From positions 1 to 64,000 of the forward strand of contig ATWC01000002.1 of assembly GCA_000421045.1 (NCBI GenBank): a stretch of 64,000 nucleotides of DNA, given 5' to 3'. The stretch is from Lachnospiraceae bacterium NK4A179. GTDB lineage: Bacteria; Bacillota; Clostridia; Lachnospirales; Lachnospiraceae. The notes beneath the pieces are model-generated. The model did not search any database and was not told the origin of the DNA. It saw nothing but the letters and a program-made list of their open reading frames with translations. Positions 1-7,337 of the stretch are shown here, in pieces; position 1 is the stretch's first letter; every line of letters begins with the position of its first letter. The position numbers and the translations under genes are program-made.

Positions 1-828
1 CATCCACTCTCTGGTATTGATTATCTTGGCAAGTGTATCCTTAAAATATGCATCATCTCTTACAGCCTCTGCTCCGAGCAGAAGTGAAGGAGTATTCATC
101 GTATACGAATTGATGGAATACTTCACATCATTGATATACTTGATAAGCTTCTCAGAGCCCATCGCAAAGCCTATACGTACACCTGCCATAGCCCTGGACT
201 TGGAGAATGTCCTTATCACAAGCAGGTTTTCATACTTATCAAGTAGCGGAAGGACCGAAGCATCGTCTCCGGCAAAATCAACGTAAGCCTCATCTATCAT
301 TACTATGCTGTCAGGATTGTTCTTTATTATATATTCAAGAGTTTCCCTGCTTTCCAAAAGACCCGTGGGCGCATTCGGATTCGGAATTATTATGCCACCG
401 TTAGGCGCAATGTAATCCTCCTTTACTATATGGAAATTCTGATCCAGTTCTTTGGTCTCATACGGGATCTTATATACATCTGCCCATACAGGATAAAAAG
501 AATATGTTACATCCGGGAAAAACACCGGCTTCCCGGAATTAAAGAATGTGAGAAATGCCACTGATATGACATCATCAGATCCGACACCGACAAAAACCTG
601 CTTCGGAGAAAGTTTATAATATTCTGCCAGACATTTCACAAGTGAACCCGTATCAGCTTCAGGATAAAGTCTCAGGTCCTTGTAATTTTCTTCTTCCAGG
701 ATCCTCTTAACCCCCGGTGCCGGCGGATAAGGGCACTCATTTGTGTTAAGCTTTATTATCCCCTCCGACTTCGGCTGTTCCCCGGGTGTATAAGGTACTA
801 CTTTTCTTACATTATCTTCCCAACTCAT
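1..828 (-). CDS. hisC: Histidinol-phosphate aminotransferase, 3' end cut by window edge
   Basis: PLP-dependent class I/II aminotransferase that converts imidazole-acetol phosphate to histidinol phosphate in histidine synthesis. The first 276 codons are present and the stop lies outside the window. Translation shows LNTNECPYPP near the N-terminus, GVGSDD for the cofactor phosphate, NPNAPTG (substrate/PLP loop), DEAYVDF (the Asp that contacts the PLP pyridine) and RTFSKSRAMAGVRIG carrying the Schiff-base lysine. The ATG is preceded by AAAGGA and overlaps the stop of the upstream phosphoesterase in ATGA, so the two are translationally coupled. No other his gene is visible, so HisC rests on the motifs. 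A closely related aromatic-type aminotransferase is less likely. Confidence 0.88.
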   Translation of the reverse strand, partial: MSWEDNVRKVVPYTPGEQPKSEGIIKLNTNECPYPPAPGVKRILEEENYKDLRLYPEADTGSLVKCLAEYYKLSPKQVFVGVGSDDVISVAFLTFFNSGKPVFFPDVTYSFYPVWADVYKIPYETKELDQNFHIVKEDYIAPNGGIIIPNPNAPTGLLESRETLEYIIKNNPDSIVMIDEAYVDFAGDDASVLPLLDKYENLLVIRTFSKSRAMAGVRIGFAMGSEKLIKYINDVKYSINSYTMNTPSLLLGAEAVRDDAYFKDTLAKIINTREWM

Positions 829-1463
829 TGTTCTCTTTCCTTTATCTTTTCAAATTGATCTTCATATTCTGTTTCATATTCAAACATATAGCTTTCATAG
901 GGATTTATGATAAGCGTATCTTTATGTGTTTTCAAGCGCTTATACTGTCTCCCGTAATTGGTATGTACATGTCCGTGGAGAAAATACCGCGGCTCGTACT
1001 TATCCAACAGTTTGCCAAAAGCCTTGAATCCCATGTGAGGAAGGTCTTCACCGTCACCTATCCCAAATGCAGGAGAATGCGTCACAAGTATATCAAAGCC
1101 TCCGTTCTTTTTTATCTTTGGAAGAAGCATCCCGACACGGCAATCCATATCGTATTGATTATACTGATTAATACCTTTCTTATAACGCATTGAACCACCC
1201 AGGCCGATTATCCTTACGCCCTGATATATATACATCTTCCCTTCAATACATACGCAGCCGTCAGGCGGATGATCCTTATATGTATCATCGTGATTGCCTC
1301 GTACATATATGATCGGAGCCTTTGAAAAAGTCGCCAGAAACGAAAGATAATCGGCATTAAGATCACCACATGAAATAATCAGATCTATTCCATCAAGTTT
1401 TCCGGGCTGATAATAATCCCAATAATTCTTTGATTCTTTATCAGCAAGAGCCAGTATTCTCAA
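825..1463 (-). CDS. Small calcineurin-like metallophosphoesterase
   Basis: A 212-residue cytosolic phosphoesterase with the dinuclear-metal motif set in order: Asp8 (ILALADKE), GD at 33-34 (SCGDLNAD), GNHDD at 56-60, TH at 128-129 (ILVTHSP) and GHVH at 164-167. No signal peptide. The start is TTG, overlapping the TGA of the upstream gene in TTGA, with GGAGG about 9 nt upstream. This start keeps the first metal ligand Asp8 near the N-terminus as in the family. It sits between the ParB/BMP fusion gene and hisC with 4-nt overlaps on both sides, so it is made from the same transcript. The substrate cannot be told from the sequence. Confidence 0.85.
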   Translation of the reverse strand: MRILALADKESKNYWDYYQPGKLDGIDLIISCGDLNADYLSFLATFSKAPIIYVRGNHDDTYKDHPPDGCVCIEGKMYIYQGVRIIGLGGSMRYKKGINQYNQYDMDCRVGMLLPKIKKNGGFDILVTHSPAFGIGDGEDLPHMGFKAFGKLLDKYEPRYFLHGHVHTNYGRQYKRLKTHKDTLIINPYESYMFEYETEYEDQFEKIKEREQ

Positions 1464-3469
1464 CTCTCCTCGCCTCCATCTTCTTCCGATGAAGTTTTAT
1501 CGACAGATTTTTCTGCATCTGCTCCGACATTGATACCCTGTACTCTCACAAGATCCACAGCTTCATCCTTAAGTTCAGATATATCAGGTATGTATCCGAC
1601 TATGTTTTCGTTGAGCCAGTTAATGGAAACAGATTCCTTGGCCGAAAGACTCTGACCATCCTCACACCTGAGCTCACCTTCCTGATCATATATAGGTCCC
1701 ATAAAAGGATTGAAATCCATCTCTTTAATACCGGAACGGAATGCACGCAGCAGTCTTACAAGTCCGGACGGAAGATTTCTTGAATATATAACATCAATAG
1801 CGCCCGAAGACATGCCCCAGAAATAATTAAGGGCCTGCGGGCCAAAAACGTTTTCATCATTTTTATAACCGCCAATAAGGATCGACTGTATGATCTCCTC
1901 ATAGAGCTTGCCCCAGTGTCGCACCGGCATGGCAAGGTTTGTATGAGTACCATCCTCATTAAGCATAAATAATCCAAACTCCTGTCCCATGCTCACCCTT
2001 GCATTAAGATCCCTTCCTGAGATGAGACTGATATCATTTTTCTTAAACTCCTCAAACGGATCCCTATCCTTAACCATCGACCACTCAAGATAAACCTTTG
2101 CCCTCGGATTGACTGTCTGTACACCCAAAGCAAACGCATTGATCTCGGCAGTGGTTCCATGTATCGGATAGTCTGAAATGTATCCTATTTCTCCGTGTTC
2201 AAGCATAGCGCCCGCAATAGCACCTATAATAAACTTCGCCTCATACATTCTCAGGTAATATGATCTTATGGTCTGATGAGAGAGACTCATCGAGCAGTTA
2301 AGTATGACCACCTCGGGATATTTGATCGCGGCTTTAAGCGCAGATGCAGCAAGTTTTGGCGAAGTTGCAAATATAACCTTGTTACCGGCAGCGACTGCCG
2401 CATCGAACACTTCATCAGCATCATCGTCATCGACTCTTTCAATAGAAGAAGTAATGATCTTGTCACCAAAAACATCCATAACAGATTTTCTGCCGAGTTC
2501 ATGCGAATATGTCCATGAAGATTCTGCTGCAGATTTATCATGTATAAACGCTATCTTAAGCGGAGCACTCACGCGTGAAAGCAGCATTTTAAGCGCAGGA
2601 CGCTTTGATTCCGGAGTAGGATCGAGCACAAGCGTAAGCTCATCTCCTCTGTCATAAAGATCAAACTCTTTCCAGAATTTCATGATATCATTGTGAAGTT
2701 CGTTCTGACTCTTATCCTTTACATCTTCGTAACGGTAAACGCTCAGATAAAGAGCGACAGCATCGCCTGCAGAGATGCCAAGTTTTCCTTCCGCACGTAA
2801 ATTGAATTCATTTTCAAAAAAGGTAAAAAAGGCTCTGAACTCAAGCCGTTCTTCTTTTGTCCATCTAAGCCTCTCCTTACGTTCTGCATCAGTCTCCTCG
2901 GTTTCGGGAGCTTCAGCCTTGGGATAGGTTTCATCAAGAAGCTTTGCGAAATTTCCCTCCCTGGTCATATACAGATAATTAATTTCCGTAAGATCATAGA
3001 AATCCAAAAATTCATAATAGATCCTGTTTTCCGGTTCATCCGTACGCTTCGGGATCATTCTTGTAACGCTGCCTTCTATGCAAACTGAATCCATATACTT
3101 GGAAACGGAAACTCTCTTGTTTCCCTCGACAACGTAGAATTTGTTTCCGAACTCGTAAACCTTTATTGGCTCTCTGAGCCCTTCTGCTGCCAGACTGTCA
3201 TACAACTGAAACCATTTCATCGCAAACTCTGAATTCTCACGGAGTATAGGCATGAAATTTGCCGCAAAAGAAGTGGTCCTTCCTGCGGAATAGGTACCTA
3301 CGATCTGTTTTAACGGTATCTGCACAAGTCCCAGCGGAACCTGAGACTCGATCTCCACATGGGAGACGATCTCATCAAGAACAGGAAGATACGGATACTC
3401 ACCGCGTGAAACACGGAGTTTGTATTCTTTTTCCCCAAGCTTCATTGCTTTAATATAGTCCGTTATCAT
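1460..3469 (-). CDS. ParB-like N-terminal domain fused to a BMP/PnrA-type ligand-binding domain
   Basis: A 669-residue protein without signal peptide, lipobox or membrane helix. Residues about 45-135 resemble a ParB/Srx-type domain: PLGLVQIPLKQIVGTYSAGR followed by VVEGNKRVSVSKY (115-125), the usual GxxR-like element. Residues about 293-620 match the basic membrane protein (BMP, PnrA/Med) substrate-binding fold: KIAFIHDK, VIFATSPKLAASALKAA, VVILNCS, GAIAGAMLEHGEIGYIS and INAFALGVQTVNPRAKVYLEW. BMP proteins are normally exported lipoproteins that bind purine nucleosides. Here the domain must act in the cytoplasm. The ATG lies one base after the larC stop, and the 3' end overlaps the phosphoesterase. 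Likely a nucleoside-responsive regulator or sensor; the function is inferred only. Confidence 0.75.
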   Translation of the reverse strand: MITDYIKAMKLGEKEYKLRVSRGEYPYLPVLDEIVSHVEIESQVPLGLVQIPLKQIVGTYSAGRTTSFAANFMPILRENSEFAMKWFQLYDSLAAEGLREPIKVYEFGNKFYVVEGNKRVSVSKYMDSVCIEGSVTRMIPKRTDEPENRIYYEFLDFYDLTEINYLYMTREGNFAKLLDETYPKAEAPETEETDAERKERLRWTKEERLEFRAFFTFFENEFNLRAEGKLGISAGDAVALYLSVYRYEDVKDKSQNELHNDIMKFWKEFDLYDRGDELTLVLDPTPESKRPALKMLLSRVSAPLKIAFIHDKSAAESSWTYSHELGRKSVMDVFGDKIITSSIERVDDDDADEVFDAAVAAGNKVIFATSPKLAASALKAAIKYPEVVILNCSMSLSHQTIRSYYLRMYEAKFIIGAIAGAMLEHGEIGYISDYPIHGTTAEINAFALGVQTVNPRAKVYLEWSMVKDRDPFEEFKKNDISLISGRDLNARVSMGQEFGLFMLNEDGTHTNLAMPVRHWGKLYEEIIQSILIGGYKNDENVFGPQALNYFWGMSSGAIDVIYSRNLPSGLVRLLRAFRSGIKEMDFNPFMGPIYDQEGELRCEDGQSLSAKESVSINWLNENIVGYIPDISELKDEAVDLVRVQGINVGADAEKSVDKTSSEEDGGEES

Positions 3470-3470
3470 A

Positions 3471-4745
3471 TCAGGCTTTTACCTCTTTTTTTGTTTCATA
3501 ACTGCTGCCGGCTTTTACGTTCACTTCATGCAGACTCAGACCGTTCTCTCGTGCGATCTTTGCTGCATCATCATATTCGGGTTTGTACTTCGAAGAACCG
3601 AAACCTTCCGAAACCTTGATCCTCACTTCTCCGTATCCGGTCTCTGCCGTATCCATACGACGCTTAAGCACATATCTTTGGGCATCAAATCTTCTTATAC
3701 CCAGCGTTGACGTGTTCTTGAAAACCGTCTCCGCCATTATTTTTTCATCATCTTCAGTACACAGGCAAACCAGAAGATTTCCGGATCTTCCTTTTTTCAT
3801 GATCACAGGTACTGTATATACATCCTTTGCGCCTTTTTCCATAAGGAGCTCTGCAGCATATGCGAGTTCCTCACCGCTCATATCATCTATCTCACATTCA
3901 AGCTTCACTATATGTTCCATATCTCCGCTGTCAGTTACTCCGGAAAATACCCTCACACAATTGGCTCTCTCAAATTTCTTTCTGCCAAACCCATATCCGC
4001 ATGAATCCGTTTTCATAAGAGGCATGGCTCCGAAACTGTCAGCAAAATACTTAAGGATTGCTGCCCCCGTAGGAGTACAGAGTTCCCCCTGTATCTCTCC
4101 TCCGTAAATCGGAACGTCCTTCAGAATATATGCTGTAGCAGGAGCAGGCACAGGAAGTATACCGTGCACACATTTAACACTTCCGGCCCCCACATGTATA
4201 GGAGAAACGATCACCTTCTCTGCTCCGATCTCATTAAACAGAAGGCAGGCAGCGGTAACATCTGCCACTGCGTCCATAGTACCCACTTCATGGAAATGGA
4301 TATCGCTTACAGGAACTCCATGGACACTGCTCTCAGCCTCGGCCAGCATCCTGTATATATTTTTTGCGTCTTCCTTAACTATATCAGGTGCAGACGCGTG
4401 ATCTATCATGTGAAAGACTTCATGCAATGAGCCTCCATGGTGATGGCCATGATGATCATGATGGTCATGAGGTTCATGATATTCCTCGTGATGGTCATCA
4501 TGATGATCTTCAGCATGGTGATCATGCAAATGCTCATCCTCTTCCATTCCGTTGTATTTCACATCCGTATGTATGCCTTTTATCCCACAGTCAGAATATT
4601 CTTCCAGTTTATAAACGATCCCCGGAAGTGACAAAGAATTCAGCTTATCCTCAACATTCTTTCTGTCTCCAAGACATCCGGCCAGTGCGGATATAAGCAT
4701 ATCACCGGCAGCTCCCATCCCGCATTCTATATAAAGTGTTTTCAC
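3471..4745 (-). CDS. larC: Pyridinium-3,5-bisthiocarboxylic acid mononucleotide nickel insertion protein
   Basis: LarC inserts nickel into the P2TMN precursor to make the nickel-pincer cofactor used by lactate racemase and its homologues. The 424-residue product has the N-terminal ECGMGAAGDMLISAL signature, HFHEVGTMDAVADV and the CTPTGAAIL segment typical of the family. Residues about 73-105 are extremely rich in His, Asp and Glu, fitting a nickel-binding loop. The start is GTG with GGAGGGATCTG directly upstream, and the gene follows larB by 19 nt. It is one uninterrupted frame, whereas I recall LarC of Lactobacillus plantarum being made by frameshifting between larC1 and larC2. larA and larE are not in the window. 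Confidence 0.9.
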   Translation of the reverse strand: MKTLYIECGMGAAGDMLISALAGCLGDRKNVEDKLNSLSLPGIVYKLEEYSDCGIKGIHTDVKYNGMEEDEHLHDHHAEDHHDDHHEEYHEPHDHHDHHGHHHGGSLHEVFHMIDHASAPDIVKEDAKNIYRMLAEAESSVHGVPVSDIHFHEVGTMDAVADVTAACLLFNEIGAEKVIVSPIHVGAGSVKCVHGILPVPAPATAYILKDVPIYGGEIQGELCTPTGAAILKYFADSFGAMPLMKTDSCGYGFGRKKFERANCVRVFSGVTDSGDMEHIVKLECEIDDMSGEELAYAAELLMEKGAKDVYTVPVIMKKGRSGNLLVCLCTEDDEKIMAETVFKNTSTLGIRRFDAQRYVLKRRMDTAETGYGEVRIKVSEGFGSSKYKPEYDDAAKIARENGLSLHEVNVKAGSSYETKKEVKA

Positions 4746-4764
4746 CAGATCCCTCCACTCAAAA

Positions 4765-5511
4765 CTAAGCCTTCTCTCCCAAATGGTTGATCATGCTTGC
4801 CATATAGCCTGCTCCGAAACCATTGTCTATATTCACCACACTCACTCCGCTGGCGCAGGAATTGAGCATGGAAAGAAGCGCCGAAAGTCCCCCGAATGAA
4901 GCACCGTACCCAACACTCGTCGGAACCGCTATCACCGGAGCATCCGCAAGCCCACCCACAACACTGGCGAGTGCTCCTTCCATACCTGCCACAACAATGA
5001 TCACCCTGGCATTCATAATATCCTCATCGTGTGAAAGAAGTCTGTGAAGCCCTGCAACGCCCACATCATACAGTCTGTTCACACGGTTACCGAGTGCTTC
5101 AGCCGTAACTGCCGCTTCCTCTGCAACGGGTATATCACTTGTGCCGCCTGTAGCGATAAGGATCACGCCCTCGGTACGGATCTCAGGCATTGCACCCGCA
5201 ATGGCGATACGTGCATCCGCAAAATATCTGTGAGGGATCCTGAGTTCAGCCGCCCTTGTACTGTCAATCCTTGTAATAAGAACGGTCTCTGCCCCGTTTG
5301 CAATAAGTCTGTCGGCAATGGCATCTATCTGTGCCGCGTTTTTGCCTGCACCATAGATCACTTCCGGAACCCCCTGCCTGAGTGCCCTGTGCAGATCAGG
5401 CTTGGCAAAGCCCAGATCCTCAAACGGTGCTTTCTTAAGTTTAAGCACTGCCGCATCAGGACTTACCTTTCCTTCAGCCACATCTTTCATCAGTTTTTCT
5501 ATGTCAGTCAT
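4765..5511 (-). CDS. larB: Pyridinium-3,5-biscarboxylic acid mononucleotide synthase
   Basis: LarB carboxylates and hydrolyses nicotinic acid adenine dinucleotide, the first step of nickel-pincer cofactor synthesis. The protein (248 residues) resembles the PurE/AIR carboxylase fold: PEVIYGAGKNAAQI, GVILIATGGTSDIPVAEEAA, RLYDVGVAGLHRLLSH, VVAGMEGALASVVGGL and VPTSVGYGASFGGLSALL. I chose the ATG at 5511 because GGAGGC lies 6 nt upstream. A longer reading from 5547 adds 12 residues that look unlike the family and would place the ribosome binding site inside the gene. It is the first gene of the larB-larC-BMP-phosphoesterase-hisC run. Confidence 0.9.
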   Translation of the reverse strand: MTDIEKLMKDVAEGKVSPDAAVLKLKKAPFEDLGFAKPDLHRALRQGVPEVIYGAGKNAAQIDAIADRLIANGAETVLITRIDSTRAAELRIPHRYFADARIAIAGAMPEIRTEGVILIATGGTSDIPVAEEAAVTAEALGNRVNRLYDVGVAGLHRLLSHDEDIMNARVIIVVAGMEGALASVVGGLADAPVIAVPTSVGYGASFGGLSALLSMLNSCASGVSVVNIDNGFGAGYMASMINHLGEKA

Positions 5512-5616
5512 ATGTATGCCTCCATGCGGCTGTGAGGAACCGTTCATAAACAGTTCCTTAACGTAACATTACGAGATTCATTGTATCATAAGGAATTGCA
5601 GCAGAAAATGTTCAAG

Positions 5617-6330
5617 TTAATTCGCTAAAGTTCCTAAGTAGGGCGGAATGAATATAAACGCATTGGCTGCCATATGGAAGATAAAACACAATAGCAGATC
5701 CCTCTTTGTCCTGTATAGCAATGCGATCACCAGTCCCATGAGGGAAGCGTATATCACCTGCACCGGAACTATATGCATTATTCCAAAGAAAAGCGAGGAC
5801 AGGATAATCGCCGCGATCTCTCCCAGATGCTTTTCTATCCTTCCATACATAAGCCATCTGAAGGTCATCTCTTCTAAAAGCGGTGAAACAAAAACATAAA
5901 GGATCAGGCCGGGTATAAAGGGCGTAGTCTTCGGATCAAAGCTTGCAGCGGAATAGAACTTTTCATCAGTTCCCAACATATCTATCAGAAAAGCTATCAT
6001 CCTGTTTAACAAAACCGAAAGAATGCCGCCCAAAGCAAATGCAACAAATATGGCCAAAGCTCTCTTGGATTTCCCGGCATATACAGCTTTCTCCGGCTTA
6101 TCAGTTTTCATAAATACAAGGAGCAGTATCAGCGCAGTCAGAGTATAAGCAAGTATATTAAACATATATTCGGCAACCGAGGCATGTCTCCTGAAAAGAT
6201 CCGCCGCACCGTTTCCCGAAGAAATGACCGCAGATGTGATCATATCCGCAGACACAAGAAATGTTTTAAGCAAAACGGAATATAACGCAAAAGGTGCAAG
6301 CATATATACCGCTCTTTTAAATGATCCCAT
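5617..6330 (-). CDS. CPBP-family intramembrane metalloprotease
   Basis: A 237-residue polytopic membrane protein (six or more hydrophobic segments) with the CPBP/CAAX-protease motifs: EEMTFRWLMYGR (EExxxR), SSLFFGIMH (FxxxH) and a last motif around FIFHMAANAF. Family members cleave within membranes or modify prenylated or bacteriocin-like substrates; the target here is unknown. The start at 6330 (MGSFKRAV) has AAAGGA about 9 nt upstream. A longer frame to 6396 would run through the thiT promoter and is rejected. Transcribed divergently from the thiamine transporter. Confidence 0.85.
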   Translation of the reverse strand: MGSFKRAVYMLAPFALYSVLLKTFLVSADMITSAVISSGNGAADLFRRHASVAEYMFNILAYTLTALILLLVFMKTDKPEKAVYAGKSKRALAIFVAFALGGILSVLLNRMIAFLIDMLGTDEKFYSAASFDPKTTPFIPGLILYVFVSPLLEEMTFRWLMYGRIEKHLGEIAAIILSSLFFGIMHIVPVQVIYASLMGLVIALLYRTKRDLLLCFIFHMAANAFIFIPPYLGTLAN

Positions 6331-6354
6331 TCCACATGTTCCTTTCTGTTTATC

Positions 6355-6384
6355 TTGACAATTATACCATTTAGAGAGTATAGT
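6355..6384 (+). promoter_or_regulatory. Promoter for the TPP-riboswitch/thiT transcript
   Basis: TTGACA at 6355-6360, an 18-nt spacer and TATAGT at 6379-6384. The predicted start near 6391 leaves only a few bases before the first riboswitch stem. On the opposite strand a TATAAT (6366-6361) could serve the divergent CPBP gene, but no good -35 box accompanies it. Confidence 0.75.
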
Positions 6385-6397
6385 AGCACGGTACAAA

Positions 6398-6480
6398 AAC
6401 GCTAGGGGCGCATTCGCTGAGACGGATCATGATCCGGACCCTTTTACCTGAACCGGGTAATACCGGCGTAGGGAAGCGAA
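6398..6480 (+). ncRNA. TPP (THI-element) riboswitch
   Basis: The conserved thiamin-pyrophosphate aptamer core is readable: AGGGGCGC near the 5' end, GCTGAGA at 6416-6422, then ACCCTTTTACCTGAACCGGG and GTAATACCGGCGTAGGGAAG. The closing stem P1 pairs CGCT (6400-6403) with AGCG (6475-6478). Downstream, AGCCCTC (6486-6492) can pair with GAGGCT (6512-6517), which lies in the thiT ribosome binding site and is followed by seven T. Ligand binding could therefore block translation or terminate transcription. Placement before a thiamine transporter supports the call. Confidence 0.93.
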
Positions 6481-6523
6481 GAGTTAGCCCTCTTTGAGAA
6501 AAAAACACAAGGAGGCTTTTTTT

Positions 6524-7270
6524 ATGGACAAATTTATTTTGTATTCAGCAGAAGACGGGGCCTATGCACTTACTCAGGCAGGCATAGTCGCAGTGATCGT
6601 GATCGCAGGTATTCTCGTCCTGCTCACCGCATTTCTCGCATCAAGGGCAATGAATATTGCCGCTATTTCCGATACTGAACAGGAAAATAAAGCAGCTAAA
6701 ACAAAAGAAAAGACAGGCAAAAAGCTTTTTTCCACAAAGCAGCTTGTCGTTTCGGCACTGGGCATCGCTCTCGCTTTTGCCCTTTCCTATGTAAAGATAA
6801 TACCCATGCCCTGGGGCGGCTCAGTTACTCTCTGCTCCATGCTCTTCATCACACTTATAGGATTCTGGTACGGCCCCGCCATAGGTCTCACAGCCGGGCT
6901 GGCCTACGGTCTGCTTCAGTTTGTACAGGACGGTGCAAGCTATATGCTTAATCCTCTGCAGGTATTCCTTGATTACATCTTCGCATTCACCGCACTCGGT
7001 GTATCAGGATTTTTCAACAAAACGAAGCACGGCCTCGTTACGGGTTATATCGTTGCCGTACTTGCAAGAGGCGCATTCCATGTGCTCGGAGGATATCTCT
7101 ACTGGATGGACTATATGCCTGACAATTTCCCTTCGCAGCTTGCATCAATTTATCCCTTCTGTTACAACTACTCTTTCCTGCTCTTAGAAGCAGTGCTCAC
7201 CATAATCATAATATCCATACCCGCGGTAAAGAAAGCATTGATCAAGATAGGTCGCACAGTACAGGGGTAA
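6524..7270 (+). CDS. thiT: Thiamine ECF-transporter substrate-binding subunit ThiT
   Basis: Membrane S-component (248 residues) that binds thiamine and works with a shared EcfAAT energy module encoded elsewhere. After an N-terminal helix and a charged stretch (about 55-75) come the ThiT core segments: ALSYVKIIPMPWGGSVTL, FWYGPAIGLTAGLAYGLLQF, MLNPLQVFLDYIFAFTALG and GGYLYWMDYMP. These Trp and Tyr residues line the thiamine pocket in known ThiT. The extra N-terminal helix is longer than in Lactococcus ThiT. ATG at 6524 has AAGGAGG 8 nt upstream; a frame from 6494 lacks a site. Regulated by the upstream TPP riboswitch. Confidence 0.92.
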   Translation: MDKFILYSAEDGAYALTQAGIVAVIVIAGILVLLTAFLASRAMNIAAISDTEQENKAAKTKEKTGKKLFSTKQLVVSALGIALAFALSYVKIIPMPWGGSVTLCSMLFITLIGFWYGPAIGLTAGLAYGLLQFVQDGASYMLNPLQVFLDYIFAFTALGVSGFFNKTKHGLVTGYIVAVLARGAFHVLGGYLYWMDYMPDNFPSQLASIYPFCYNYSFLLLEAVLTIIIISIPAVKKALIKIGRTVQG

Positions 7271-7293
7271 ACGCAGATACAAGAAAAAGGAAT

Positions 7294-7326
7294 AAAAAAA
7301 CACAGGCTCTGCAGCCTGTGTTTTTT
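7294..7326. terminator. Bidirectional intrinsic terminator between thiT and the HD-GYP gene
   Basis: Stem CACAGGCT (7301-7308) pairs with AGCCTGTG (7313-7320) over a CTGC loop. It is flanked by an A-run on the left and a T-run on the right, so it works for the convergent genes on both strands. Confidence 0.9.
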
Positions 7327-7337
7327 ATGTATCAACT

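Noticed and set aside
786-1193. Plus-strand open frame rich in Phe and Leu
   Set aside because: Antisense shadow of the metallophosphoesterase and hisC genes, whose motifs and overlapping starts are convincing.
4388-4696. His/Asp/Met-rich open frames on the plus strand opposite larC
   Set aside because: They are the antisense of the His-rich larC loop (repeated CAT/GAT codons read as ATG/ATC) with no ribosome site.
5512-5547. Longer N-terminus for LarB
   Set aside because: The extra 12 codons contain the ribosome binding site GGAGGC for the ATG at 5511.
6331-6396. Longer N-terminus for the CPBP protease
   Set aside because: It would overlap the thiT promoter, and the internal ATG at 6330 has its own ribosome site before the first membrane segment.
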